Source: Peptococcus niger
GTDB lineage: Bacteria > Bacillota > Peptococcia > Peptococcales > Peptococcaceae
Length of the DNA stretch: 64,000 nucleotides
Assembly: GCF_900101835.1 (NCBI RefSeq)
Contig: NZ_FNAF01000002.1
Span: forward strand, 124,001-188,000
Reading direction: 5' to 3'
Positions 8,276-17,448 of the stretch are shown in pieces. The notes under the pieces were generated by a model that was not told the origin of the DNA, did not search any database, and saw only the letters and a program-made list of their open reading frames with translations. Made by a program: the position numbers and the translations under genes. Every line of letters starts with the position of its first letter. Position 1 is the stretch's first letter.

Positions 8276-9530
8276 GGTAGCCTCCTTTCAGATAGTAAAA
8301 GGCCAGCTGAAATTGCGGACGGGTTGTAATGCTCATCTTTCCGCCAAGCAGATTCAGGCGATGGCGAATATTTTTCAAACCGCCTTTTTCGGCAATGGTC
8401 TCAGGGGTCGGTTTACCGTCGTTTCGAATTTTACCGTAAACGGTGGATTCGTCTTCAGATAGGTCAACCCAGAGGTTTTTGGCTTCGCCGTGCCGAATGG
8501 CGTTATTTAAGGCTTCATGAACAATATCCACTAAGATATCCTGGTCTTTTTCATCTTCAGGCAAATGGCCTGAGACCTGTATGGTAACGCCAATATCTTG
8601 CGCTGCCGTCTGAAGTTTTTCCCAGGCACTGGTCCCGCCGGTGGGCCTTTTCTGGTCGAACATCAGCAAGCTTTCTTTCCAGAGGGTGACCAGTTTTTCT
8701 CGGTCTTCTTTACTTTTTTGGGGCATTTTTAAATACCGGCAAAGAAAGATTAAAGATTGGCCGATTCGGTCGTGGATGTGGATTTTTGCCTGCAAGACTT
8801 CTTTTTGTTGGGTGTATTCCGCTATCTTTTTTTTGTAAGCCTTTAGGTTGGCGTTTAAGCAGCGGATCTGGTCGTTCTTCTCTTCAATCTCCTGCACCAT
8901 AGCCCATTCCTGGGTGATGTTATAGGCAACGGTTTCTTTAACCTCATCGTAATCCAGGATGCTAATCAGCCATACCTTGTTCTCCGCCTTGATGACCAGG
9001 GGGCTTTCATTCAGGACCTCCACCATCGGCCGGATTTTTCGCTCTTGAATGTAGGAGGCGCAGGCAAGGTCGTTGGCCAGCATTTTGCCAAAGACATCGT
9101 AGCTGATTTGCTGCATTTGCTTGTTGACCAGGAGGGGGGTCCCATCTTTTTTTGAAAAACAGATGCCATCCGGCAGGTTGTCCATCGTTTCTTTAATGGC
9201 ATTCCTGCCCAGGGTCCTTCGCTTGACGGCCTTTATTTTTTGAAACAAGAAGAGGTCTCCGACAAAAACAGCCAGCAGGAGGAGCGATAATAGGGATGGC
9301 GAAAGGAAGTCAAAGACCAGGTAAAGCTGGCCCCTTTCGGTTGCCAGGTCGGTAAGGGTTTGGGCGCTGAAGAAGCTCAGGCATAGAAAACACATGCTGA
9401 GAAAGAAGGCGCTGTTTTTTATATTTAAGCGCAGCATTTCCAGGAAGAAGGACAGGTTCAGGGTCAGCAAAAAGAGGCTCGCGGAAAATAGAAGAGCCAG
9501 GTCGGCGCGACTTAGGTCCATCAGTGTCAT
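8250..9530 (-). CDS. Sensor histidine kinase, HisKA_3 (DesK/NarX-like) type
   Basis: This 426-residue membrane kinase has three N-terminal membrane segments (about 10-32, 37-55 and 70-92). A PAS-like region at about 110-210 (IKETMDNLPDGICFSKKDG) and a coiled coil at about 212-250 follow. The phospho-acceptor box is HIHDRIGQSLIFL near residue 255. The ATPase domain is at the C-terminus, with N box EALNNAIRHG, a degenerate G1 NDGKPTP, and GLKNIRHRLNLLGG. The HD-x-x-GQ box places it with kinases paired to NarL-type regulators, as here. Its ATG overlaps the upstream stop by four bases (ATGA). The signal is unknown. Confidence 0.9.
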   Translation of the reverse strand: MTLMDLSRADLALLFSASLFLLTLNLSFFLEMLRLNIKNSAFFLSMCFLCLSFFSAQTLTDLATERGQLYLVFDFLSPSLLSLLLLAVFVGDLFLFQKIKAVKRRTLGRNAIKETMDNLPDGICFSKKDGTPLLVNKQMQQISYDVFGKMLANDLACASYIQERKIRPMVEVLNESPLVIKAENKVWLISILDYDEVKETVAYNITQEWAMVQEIEEKNDQIRCLNANLKAYKKKIAEYTQQKEVLQAKIHIHDRIGQSLIFLCRYLKMPQKSKEDREKLVTLWKESLLMFDQKRPTGGTSAWEKLQTAAQDIGVTIQVSGHLPEDEKDQDILVDIVHEALNNAIRHGEAKNLWVDLSEDESTVYGKIRNDGKPTPETIAEKGGLKNIRHRLNLLGGKMSITTRPQFQLAFYYLKGGYHELQNHDR

Positions 9531-11176
9531 AGGCCTTGCTCCTTTTTTAGGTAGACATCCCAGCGGATTGACCCGGTCATGGGTTTTTCTTCTATGATCA
9601 GGCCTTCATTTTCCATCTGACCTTCCAAAAGGGTCAGCAGAGAGCTAATCCTTTTAGCATCCAGCTGAATGGATAGGTGAAGGGTTTCCGCTGATTCGCC
9701 GACATCGATAAAGATTGCCCTCATCAGGGGCAGGTAATTTTCTAAGATAATCTGGAAGACCCCGTAGAGATCCAGCCCTTTCCTGGCGTCAATGGTATCG
9801 GTCGCTTGCCAATGGAGGCAGGTGTCAATGTCGTTCAGCTTAACATACTCCAGGGACTCTAAAAAGGCCAGGCGGACTTCCGATAGGGGGAGGGTATCCT
9901 TATTTTTCGCCATTAAGAATAAGTTGGAATAGCGCTTAATAAAAACCTGTACCACGGCAGCCCTTTTGAAGGCCTCTTCAAAAGCAGCCTCGTCTTCAGG
10001 CAGGTGGTTGATAATGGGCTCTAATTGCTCAAAAGCCGGGCGCAATTTTTCTTGGAGAATTTTTCGCAGGGCCTCCTGCTCTTGAACACGGGCCAGGTCT
10101 TCTTGCAATTTATTTTCGGCAGCCAGAAGAACATTTTCAGAATGAATGCTTTCCTGCAAGCTTAGCAATTGTGCCTTTAAGGCGTTAAAGTCCGTCAGGT
10201 CGATAAACCAAAAGGCCCGCCCGCCGCTGATGGGGGCACTGTCCATGAGGGTGTCCTGGTCTAAGTGCAAGGGCTTTTCTGCGGCGCTTTCTACCTGATC
10301 TGGGCTCACCCTGGGGCCACCGGTTTTTAAGAAGATATGCCCGGCCTGGTCCATAATGCCCATATTTAAGGCCGAGAGGGACCAAAAGCTTTCATAATCC
10401 CGGTTGGACGGGAGCAGCCGCATTAAGACCAGGGATTCAATGAAGGCGAGAATGATTAAGATGTTAAACTCTGTGCTTGGAAAGGCGATTCGGAAGGTAA
10501 AAAAAGCCGGCCAGTCGATGATGTAGAGACCGGTGTAGATGCCCCAAATGACCATAATCACTACCGGAGGAATTGCCGCCACCCGGCGGTTGTTTTCTAG
10601 GGAGAGGATGACCGTATGGGCCAGGGCTGACAGCATGAAAATGCCAATAAGGCTTACCGCGATAAAAAAGAATAAGCGGTAACGGCTTATGCCATGGAGG
10701 TCCGGACGGAAAAACAGATGGTGGCGGTTATTGGTCAAAATCATGACGATTGTTGCAGTGACAGGCAGGTAGAGCAGTTTCCAGCGCCGGTCAAGTTCTT
10801 CATGTTCAGACTTGCCCACGTGCAGGGCGATAGAGAAAATCAACAAGGCGATGTTCAGGGTGAAAAAATAGTAAGAATACCTTGCCAGTTGGTGGCCCGT
10901 GGAGCCAACAAGGAAGATGTCGTACTTTAAAGTATGTATGCCGATGTAGCCGATGAGGAAAAGGGCGATGTAGTTGAACTTCTTCCGCAGAGAATTTTGC
11001 AAAAGCCGTCCGTTCATGTTTTTCAGCCACAGCAAGATAAGCAGGGCATAGAGGGAAAAGATCAGCGTGTTCACAGAAAAATTCATATAGCCGACATGGT
11101 CCAGCATATGGAGAGTACTGGCAGATAAGATCAGTGCGATGCACAAAAGATAATTTTTTCGTTCGGCCTTTGACAT
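9527..11176 (-). CDS. Multi-pass membrane sensor-like protein, degenerate kinase
   Basis: This 549-residue protein is the first gene of the two-component operon. Residues 1-265 carry about eight membrane helices, resembling the N-terminal 7TM sensor region of histidine kinases. Residues about 265-340 look PAS-like (SLSALNMGIMDQAGHIF). A helical, Glu-rich segment (345-400) and a C-terminal region (to 549) follow, resembling a dimerisation plus ATPase fold. I find no HD-x-x-GQ box and no clear N or G boxes, so it is probably not an active kinase. It may bind ligand and modulate the adjacent kinase. ATGA overlap with the next gene implies tight co-translation. Confidence 0.75.
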   Translation of the reverse strand: MSKAERKNYLLCIALILSASTLHMLDHVGYMNFSVNTLIFSLYALLILLWLKNMNGRLLQNSLRKKFNYIALFLIGYIGIHTLKYDIFLVGSTGHQLARYSYYFFTLNIALLIFSIALHVGKSEHEELDRRWKLLYLPVTATIVMILTNNRHHLFFRPDLHGISRYRLFFFIAVSLIGIFMLSALAHTVILSLENNRRVAAIPPVVIMVIWGIYTGLYIIDWPAFFTFRIAFPSTEFNILIILAFIESLVLMRLLPSNRDYESFWSLSALNMGIMDQAGHIFLKTGGPRVSPDQVESAAEKPLHLDQDTLMDSAPISGGRAFWFIDLTDFNALKAQLLSLQESIHSENVLLAAENKLQEDLARVQEQEALRKILQEKLRPAFEQLEPIINHLPEDEAAFEEAFKRAAVVQVFIKRYSNLFLMAKNKDTLPLSEVRLAFLESLEYVKLNDIDTCLHWQATDTIDARKGLDLYGVFQIILENYLPLMRAIFIDVGESAETLHLSIQLDAKRISSLLTLLEGQMENEGLIIEEKPMTGSIRWDVYLKKEQGL

Positions 11177-11549
11177 AATGCCACCTCTTTCCTAAAGAGA
11201 GCCTTCTTCTGGCCTCCTGCCTGCCCTTGTGGCAGGCCAATATACCCTTATTATATCATCGGGAGGGCGGGAAAGGCCATACCATGGGGGCCTTTTTGTG
11301 AATCGTCCATTAGAAATCAAAAAAAACAAGCGGAAATCAAAAAAAATTACGAAAAATTAACCAAATATCACCCGTTTAGGTGATGTGGACCAGGTCATAA
11401 AAAGGTACACTAGCCTCAGAAGCAGGAGTGGCCTATAAAAAATATCCTTTGCTGGAGGATAAGGGCAAGAGGACAAGCGAGGGGGGGGAACCTTATTGAA
11501 GGAAAAACAAGAAAGTGTTGCCATTATTTTATAGAAAGAGGGATTTAAG
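11177..11549. other. Divergent intergenic region
   Basis: On the minus strand, a TATAAT (11250-11255) and a TGCCACAAGGGCA hairpin precede the sensor operon; the -35 is poor. On the plus strand lie A tracts (two copies of GGAAATCAAAAAAAA-like sequence at about 11312-11348), the operator-promoter at 11364-11411, and about 130 bases of leader. The leader includes a run of eight G at 11482-11489 before the surface-protein gene. Confidence 0.6.
11364..11411 (+). promoter_or_regulatory. Operator-promoter, second copy
   Basis: The perfect dyad ATCACC-N6-GGTGAT continues into GTGGACC, then 14 bases, then TACACT as -10. This mirrors the site at 6215 base for base in layout. The 28-base element differs from that copy at only four positions. 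It lies 138 bases upstream of the LRR/SLH surface-protein start, leaving a long 5' leader. Confidence 0.72.
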
Positions 11550-13403
11550 ATGAAAAAGAAGATTAAAAAATGGCTGGGCCTGGTCTTGGCCCTGGCCCTG
11601 GTGGTTGGGAGCCTCCCGGTAGCCCCCCTGCCGGTTTATGCAGGCAGCGACGCCGTCAATACCTTGGACAAGGATAAGTTTCACGAAAAAGTGCCTTGTG
11701 GCATGGCAGCGAAGATTTCCTTCGGTAAAAAAAGTCGGAAGAGCTCGGATGCCACTATTGACCTTGGGGATGTCAGCCAGGCCTCAATAGGTGGTCAAAT
11801 CCATGCTTATAGTAATAGCGATTGGACCGACGTTTGGGTGGTCCATGAAGAGGATGGCACCATCGTTTTTCCGGAAAATTGCAGGCAGCTATTTTCCGGC
11901 GAAGCGGATAGTAACTATAAGCAATTAAGGAATGTTTTCTTTTATGAAGTCGATACAAGTCAAGTCAAATATATGATTCAGATGTTTTATAAATGCAGTC
12001 TGCTGGAAAAGCTGGACCTGACCGCCTTTAATACCGGCCGGGTAGAAGATATGAGTTACATGTTTTATGATTGCGATCGCTTAGTTGACTTGGATTTAAG
12101 CTCTTTTGATACCAGAAATGCGTATATGATCAATATGTTCAGTGGCTGCTCTCACTTGAGCACCATCAAGGTTTCCCCGGCCTTTCAGGTCAATAAAATG
12201 CAGGCGGGAAGCCCCATATTTGAAAATTGCGTACAATTAAAGGGTGGTCAAGGAACGCCCTATAATCCGATGCATACGGATAAAAGCTATGCCAGAATTG
12301 ACGGTGGCCCCGCTGCTCCCGGTTACTTTACCCGTGGAACAGCTAGCCCCAAGCCGCCTGCTGATCCTCAGATGACAGGGCCGGATGAGGCGCTGACCCT
12401 TGCACCGATTACGGAAGGGGATAAGACCATCAGTGGTACAGGCAAACCGGGTAAGACGATTACAGTAACGGGGCAGGATGGCAGCCTGATTGGCACAGCC
12501 ACCGTTAATGGAGAGGGCAAGTGGTCCCTGGCCCTGCCGGAAGGGCAAGAGCTGACAGCCGGCACGATTGTTACAGCCATTTCAGCAGTTTTGGTTGGTG
12601 GATCTGATGGTATATTGGCTGGTAGATATGATGATATATATCCTGATTCAACTGAAGCCAAAGTTCAAGCCAAGCCGGTTACCCCGCCTGAGCCTCAACC
12701 GGACAATCCGCCGATACCGGCGAAGCCATCTTTAGAGGATCTGAATACGGAAGACCACTACCAATACCTAATCGGCTACCCGGACGGCAGTTTTGCCCCG
12801 GACCGCAGTATGACCCGGGCGGAAGTGGCCACCATGTTTACCCGGCTCTTAAAAGACCGCCCTGTCCCTGGTCAACACTACTACGCCGGCTTTAATGACG
12901 TTGATGGCAGGGCCTGGTATGCCGATACGGTCGGCTATGCGGTCAGAAAAGGCATTGTCAGCGGTTATCCTGACGGGTCGTTCAGACCCAACCAAGCCAT
13001 TACCCGGGCAGAGTTTTCTTCCATTGCTTCCCGTTTTGCCCAATTGACCCTTGAAAAGAATTTGTTTTTTACAGACCTGCCCCCCAGCCACTGGGGCTAT
13101 AAGGCCGTTCGTTTGGCGGCCAGCAATGGTTGGATCTTCGGCTATCCGGATAATACCTTCCGGCCGGAAAGAGCCATTACCCGGGCAGAAGTGACCTCTA
13201 TTACCAACCGGATGCTGAATCGTCACGCCGATCTTAACTGGATGGATGCTCATCCGGCCAATGTCTTCTCCTTCACCGATGTCGCCCGCCAGGCCTGGTT
13301 CTATGAACCGGTTATGGAAGCCGCTATGGGGCATGACTTTACCCGTGATGCAGACGGGACAAGGGAACATTGGACAGGTGTCAATGAGGGGACCTTTATC
13401 TAA
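11550..13403 (+). CDS. Surface protein: BspA-type LRR, Ig-like domain, three SLH repeats
   Basis: This is a 617-residue exported, wall-anchored protein. A signal peptide covers 1-31. Residues about 40-262 contain DUF285/BspA-type leucine-rich repeats (MIQMFYKCSLLEKLDLTAF, MSYMFYDCDRLVDLDLSSF, MINMFSGCSHLSTIKV). Residues about 278-350 form a bacterial Ig-like module (GTGKPGKTITVTGQDGSLIG). Residues 376-394 are Pro-rich. SLH repeats run about 402-436 (partial), 447-497 and 505-557, with the TRAE motif in each. The tail (573-617) with FSFTDV and AMGHDFTRD is common after such SLH blocks. A typical role is host or matrix adhesion. AGAAAGAGGG precedes the ATG. It is probably controlled by the operator at 11364. 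Confidence 0.87.
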   Translation: MKKKIKKWLGLVLALALVVGSLPVAPLPVYAGSDAVNTLDKDKFHEKVPCGMAAKISFGKKSRKSSDATIDLGDVSQASIGGQIHAYSNSDWTDVWVVHEEDGTIVFPENCRQLFSGEADSNYKQLRNVFFYEVDTSQVKYMIQMFYKCSLLEKLDLTAFNTGRVEDMSYMFYDCDRLVDLDLSSFDTRNAYMINMFSGCSHLSTIKVSPAFQVNKMQAGSPIFENCVQLKGGQGTPYNPMHTDKSYARIDGGPAAPGYFTRGTASPKPPADPQMTGPDEALTLAPITEGDKTISGTGKPGKTITVTGQDGSLIGTATVNGEGKWSLALPEGQELTAGTIVTAISAVLVGGSDGILAGRYDDIYPDSTEAKVQAKPVTPPEPQPDNPPIPAKPSLEDLNTEDHYQYLIGYPDGSFAPDRSMTRAEVATMFTRLLKDRPVPGQHYYAGFNDVDGRAWYADTVGYAVRKGIVSGYPDGSFRPNQAITRAEFSSIASRFAQLTLEKNLFFTDLPPSHWGYKAVRLAASNGWIFGYPDNTFRPERAITRAEVTSITNRMLNRHADLNWMDAHPANVFSFTDVARQAWFYEPVMEAAMGHDFTRDADGTREHWTGVNEGTFI

Positions 13404-13489
13404 AATCGGATTCCCTTGTGCTGCCGGCGCTTATCTTGCGGAAATTTGTTAAGTAAGATACCTTTCCCAAGGACTGAAAGGAGTCATAT

Positions 13490-14200
13490 ATGAAAAAGCT
13501 GGTCAGTTTAACCCTTGCCCTGATGCTCATCACCCTGGTGGCCTGCAGTTCGGACGCCGGCGACAGCAAGTCCAGCCTTGTGTCCGATCCCCTTGGCGAT
13601 TGGAACCGTCTGGTTGAAGAAGGGAAAACAACAGAAGATATGGTTGTCAACGGTGATATGGTCGTTGGTGAAGGCCCCCTGGGCCCGGGCGTCTATGATA
13701 TGGAAGTTTTAAGCCTTAACGGGCATGTGGCCAATTTAAAGGGCACGCGACAAGAAGGGTATAATATGCCCTTGCGCTATATCATTACCGTTCCGGAAAA
13801 TTCCATGAGTTATCCGTCAAAGTTAAGACTCATCCTCTTTAAGGGGGATACCTTGAACTTCAACAAAGAAGCGACGGTTAAATTTACCGCTGTTCCTAAA
13901 AAAGTAGACATGACAAAGGAATTGGGCATGGGTCATTTTATTGTCGGTAGGGATATTCAAGCCGGCCACTATAAACTGGATACCAATGTTGCCCTGGATC
14001 CAACCTATGGCAGCCTGGGTTGGGAAGTTTACCACTATTCCGCTAAAACGGGGGAAGAAAGTGAGTATGCGTTCAACCCTGACAATCCAAATGTCGACCT
14101 GGACATCAAGGATGGCGATGTTCTTACGACCATATTGGATACCGACAGTGAAGAGACAGCTGCCAATGATGCAAAACTGATCTTTAATCAAGTCCAGTAA
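13490..14200 (+). CDS. Lipoprotein, unknown function
   Basis: This 236-residue protein has a lipoprotein signal (MKKLVSLTLALMLITLVAC, lipobox LVAC with C19) and a Ser/Asp-rich linker. Two similar beta-rich repeats follow: one begins near residue 60 (VVGEGPLGPGVYDMEVLSLN) and the second near 148 (HFIVGRDIQAGHYKLDTN). The pattern G-x-D/P-x-x-A/P-G-x-Y is shared by both, suggesting an internal duplication. It should be tethered outside the membrane. GAAAGGAGTC precedes the ATG. It follows the SLH protein by 86 bases without a terminator and is probably in the same unit. Confidence 0.8.
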   Translation: MKKLVSLTLALMLITLVACSSDAGDSKSSLVSDPLGDWNRLVEEGKTTEDMVVNGDMVVGEGPLGPGVYDMEVLSLNGHVANLKGTRQEGYNMPLRYIITVPENSMSYPSKLRLILFKGDTLNFNKEATVKFTAVPKKVDMTKELGMGHFIVGRDIQAGHYKLDTNVALDPTYGSLGWEVYHYSAKTGEESEYAFNPDNPNVDLDIKDGDVLTTILDTDSEETAANDAKLIFNQVQ

Positions 14201-14223
14201 AGGAATCTTAAAGCCTTCCCCGG

Positions 14224-14277
14224 ACTGCCGGCGGGCCGGTCCCTTTAACAATGAACCGGGCTGGCCCTGCCGGCAGA
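14224..14277. other. GC-rich intercistronic hairpin
   Basis: CTGCCGGC-GGGCC and its complement GGCCC-TGCCGGCAG flank an A/T loop, giving a long stem with one bulge. No T-run follows, so it is more likely an mRNA-stability or processing hairpin than a terminator between the lipoprotein and the SPFH gene. Confidence 0.5.
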
Positions 14278-14329
14278 AGGAGATGGTGGTTTGACCTGGA
14301 CAGGTAAGCTTATGAGGAGGAAAAAAATT

Positions 14330-15595
14330 ATGGGATTTTTACAAGCATTTTCAGGGGCCCTCGGTGGCACGCTGGCTGACCAGTGGAAAGACTTCTATGG
14401 ACCCATGCCGGGTGTGCCGGCTACAGCGGCTGTTTTCCCCGGCGCACCGATGGGGGTCAATAATGGCAGAGGGGCCAACAGCAAGGGCAACGACAACATC
14501 ATTACCAACGGCAGCAAGGTCATTGTCCCGGAAGGAACCGCCCTTGTCACCATTCAAGATGGCGCTGTTACCAACCTCATTACCCAGGTGGGCGGCTATG
14601 AATTTAAGTCAGATGATCCGAATGCCAAGTCAATCTTTACCGGGGACGGGCCGATGGAGGCTCTGGTTAAGTCTTCTTGGGAAAAATTCAAGTTCGGAGG
14701 CGCCCCGGCGACCAACCAACTGCTCTTCTATGTCAACTTAAAAGAAATTCCCAACAACCGGTTCGGGACCCAATCGGAAATCTACTGGGATGACGCCTTT
14801 TTCGGCACCCAGGTTGGCGCAGTTACCAGGGGGACCTATACCCTTCGGGTAATTGACCCGATCTTATTCATTAAAAATTTTGTACCGGTGCGTTATTTGA
14901 TTTCAGATGCGGAAGCCTTTGATTTTCAAGATATGGACAATGACGCCGCCGAGCAGCTCTTTAATGAAGTGGTTGGCAGCCTTTCGGCAGCTTTTTCAAA
15001 GTACACCAATGACCCGAGCATGGGCAACCGGATGAGCAAGATTCAAGGCGACCAAATCGGCTTTGCCCAGTCCTTATCTGCTGCTGTAGAAGAAGGCTAC
15101 CAGTGGAAGACGTCCCGGGGGCTTGAAATCATCAAAACCGCCATTCTTTCGATTGAATACGATGAAGACACCAAGGCCCTCATGTCCGATGTCAAAAAAG
15201 CAGATGCCCTATCAGGTTCTCGCGGCAATGCCTTCTTCCAACAGGCGGCCGCCCGCGGCATGCAGTCTGCCGGTGAAAACGGCGGAGGGGCCAATATGGC
15301 CTTTATGGGCATGGGGATGAACGCCGCCGGCAGTATGATGAACGGGATGCAACAGCCACAGGGTCCCAATTCCTATCAACCGAATTTCGGCGGCCAAGCC
15401 GGCGCGCCAAACCAGCAAGCTCCCAGCCAGCAACCGGTCAACCAGCAACCGCAGGCGCAGCCGCAATCGCAAGGAGCCGGACAGGCAGCAGTGGACCCAA
15501 CGGCTAAGCTGATTGAAATGAAAAAATTGTTGGATGCAGGGGTCATTACCCAGGAAGAATTTAATAAGATAAAGTTTGACTTATTGGGCTTGTAG
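14330..15595 (+). CDS. SPFH-domain protein with C-terminal SHOCT motif (YdjI-like)
   Basis: The 421-residue product starts MGFLQAFSGALGGTLADQWK and has an SPFH/virion-core-like domain at about 30-290 (VIVPEGTALVTIQDG, then RYLISDAEAFDF). A Gly/Met/Gln-rich disordered linker covers about 310-385. A SHOCT-type helix hairpin ends it (KLIEMKKLLDAGVITQEEF). In Bacillus subtilis a similar protein, YdjI, is encoded with PspA and a zinc-ribbon protein and acts at the membrane under envelope stress. I choose the ATG at 14330 because GAGGAGGA lies eight bases upstream; a TTG at 14291 has no SD. The next gene begins 11 bases after the stop. Confidence 0.82.
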   Translation: MGFLQAFSGALGGTLADQWKDFYGPMPGVPATAAVFPGAPMGVNNGRGANSKGNDNIITNGSKVIVPEGTALVTIQDGAVTNLITQVGGYEFKSDDPNAKSIFTGDGPMEALVKSSWEKFKFGGAPATNQLLFYVNLKEIPNNRFGTQSEIYWDDAFFGTQVGAVTRGTYTLRVIDPILFIKNFVPVRYLISDAEAFDFQDMDNDAAEQLFNEVVGSLSAAFSKYTNDPSMGNRMSKIQGDQIGFAQSLSAAVEEGYQWKTSRGLEIIKTAILSIEYDEDTKALMSDVKKADALSGSRGNAFFQQAAARGMQSAGENGGGANMAFMGMGMNAAGSMMNGMQQPQGPNSYQPNFGGQAGAPNQQAPSQQPVNQQPQAQPQSQGAGQAAVDPTAKLIEMKKLLDAGVITQEEFNKIKFDLLGL

Positions 15596-15606
15596 GGGTG
15601 GTTACC

Positions 15607-17154
15607 ATGAATGAAAAGGGATTAGACCAAGCAAGAGATGACAGCATCCAGATTAGGGATCCTGAAAATAGTCTTGAGAATGGGCAAATCAAGTGTCCCC
15701 AGTGTGGCGCCACAGACATTCAGATGAATCCTAAGACGGGTCATCTCCGCTGTAATTTTTGCCGTCATGAATTTGACGTAGACTTGGCCGAAGAGGATGC
15801 AGACATCAGCAGCCTGGAGGGCACTTCTGCAGGCAGTGGCGCCAGCGATATCAGTGAAGACGCCGACAATATGATGACGCTAAAGTGCCAAAGCTGTGGG
15901 GCGGAAGTCGTTATCGATACGGCTTCTTCTGTCCAGGCCCGGTGTCACTGGTGCAGGAACACCCTGTCCCTCAACCAGCAGGTTCCCAACGGGGCCGTGC
16001 CGGACGTCCTGCTTCCCTTCCAAGTTCAAAAACAGGATGCCAAAGAAGAAATTGAGAACTTTGTCCAGAAGAGGAAGTTTTTTGCCCATCCAACATTCAC
16101 CAAAGAATTTACCACCGACAATATTTGTGGCGTTTATTTTCCTTACATGCTTGTCGATGTCAACGGCCATATGAAACTTTCCGGTAAAGGTGAAATTAAG
16201 ACAAGAACCCGCACGATCAAGAAAGACGATAAGGAATACACCGTTTATGACGCCGATCTTTACCAGGTGGACAGAGAGTTCGATATTTTTATAGACGACC
16301 TCTCCATAGAAGCCAGCAGTGATAAGCTGGACTATTCCGCAAAGGATAAAACCACCAATATCATCAACGCCATCATGCCCTTTGATACGGAAAACTGCGT
16401 TAAATTCAATGCAAACTACCTTAAGGGCTACACCTCGGAAAAAAGAGATACCAACATAGGCCTTCTCAAAAAAGCCACCGATGCCCAAAGCTCCGATGTG
16501 GCCAGGCTGGCCGCCAAAGAAACCCTTACCGCCTATGACAGAGGCGTCAAATGGGAAGAAGAAGACTTCACCGTCAAGGGGGATTCCTGGAAAGCCGCCT
16601 ATCTGCCGGTTTGGCTTTACAGCTATATGGAGAAGAAGGACTCTAAAAATCTGCTGCACTATGTGGCCGTTAACGCGCGAACCCTGGAAACCATGGGCAG
16701 CGTTCCGATTAATTTTACCAAGCTGTTCTTTTGTGCCGTCCTTGTAGAAATTGTCAGCCTCATTGGGGCCTTAATCCTTAATCTTGTCGCCGGGTGGGAT
16801 ACTTTTAACGGCACGAGTTTTCAAGAGTATAAGAACGCCTATTGGCTCCTCCTCGTATCGGGCCCTATATTTTACTATACGATCTATATGAGGTATCGCA
16901 ATTCAGATGCCAGACACGTTTATGAGCTGGAAACCAAGCATGAAATGTCCAACCTTGTGAAAGAAGACAAGTTCATCAAAAGCGAATACGGCCTGAGAGA
17001 AGAGACCATTATAGGTGAGAACAGCAGCGCGCTTAAGGGCAATCGGCTGGACTTCAGCCAAGATAAGGTCCTTAATAAAGCCCTTAAGAAAGGCATTGAT
17101 TTAAACGAAGCCATCAAAAACAAAGACCGATTGGACCGGATGGATAAAGATTAA
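15607..17154 (+). CDS. Zinc-ribbon membrane protein (YdjG-like)
   Basis: This 515-residue protein has two N-terminal zinc ribbons, CPQCG...CNFC (about residues 31-55) and CQSCG...CHWC (about 95-120). A large soluble domain spans about 135-370 (PFQVQKQDAKEEI, KAAYLPVWLYSY). Two membrane helices (about 378-402 and 418-438) and a charged tail follow. This is the layout of B. subtilis YdjG, a partner of PspA and the SPFH protein in membrane-stress response. Neither PspA nor the TPM-domain partner is encoded nearby. I prefer the ATG at 15607 with AGGGGTGG upstream; a GTG at 15598 would add three residues. Confidence 0.8.
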   Translation: MNEKGLDQARDDSIQIRDPENSLENGQIKCPQCGATDIQMNPKTGHLRCNFCRHEFDVDLAEEDADISSLEGTSAGSGASDISEDADNMMTLKCQSCGAEVVIDTASSVQARCHWCRNTLSLNQQVPNGAVPDVLLPFQVQKQDAKEEIENFVQKRKFFAHPTFTKEFTTDNICGVYFPYMLVDVNGHMKLSGKGEIKTRTRTIKKDDKEYTVYDADLYQVDREFDIFIDDLSIEASSDKLDYSAKDKTTNIINAIMPFDTENCVKFNANYLKGYTSEKRDTNIGLLKKATDAQSSDVARLAAKETLTAYDRGVKWEEEDFTVKGDSWKAAYLPVWLYSYMEKKDSKNLLHYVAVNARTLETMGSVPINFTKLFFCAVLVEIVSLIGALILNLVAGWDTFNGTSFQEYKNAYWLLLVSGPIFYYTIYMRYRNSDARHVYELETKHEMSNLVKEDKFIKSEYGLREETIIGENSSALKGNRLDFSQDKVLNKALKKGIDLNEAIKNKDRLDRMDKD

Positions 17155-17270
17155 TAACGGCGGTCCAAAAGCTGGTGGGGTCTGGCCCAGGAGGGCCCTT
17201 CAAGACCGGGTGCAGATGGGAAACCTTTATCAGTTGGTCATAGGGCCTTATCATGAAAGACCCCCAAATC

Positions 17271-17312
17271 AAGAAAACCGGGTAAGCAAATCCTGCTTGC
17301 CCGGTTTTCTTG
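17271..17312. terminator. Bidirectional terminator
   Basis: AAGAAAACCGGGTAAGCA and its near-exact complement flank a five-base loop; the stem has A and T runs at its ends. It closes the surface/stress unit. The rest of the 17155-17448 gap holds only GC-rich sequence and a weak promoter near TGGTAAAAT (17385-17393). Confidence 0.88.
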
Positions 17313-17448
17313 TCCGGTCTGGGCCTTCCGGCTCAGCATTTACAGCAGGTGACCGGCGGGAATGCCTTTAATGCCCTGCCTTTCTATGGTAAAATACCAA
17401 CGGAACATGGACTGATCCAAAATGATTGATCTTGAACGGAGAATAGAT

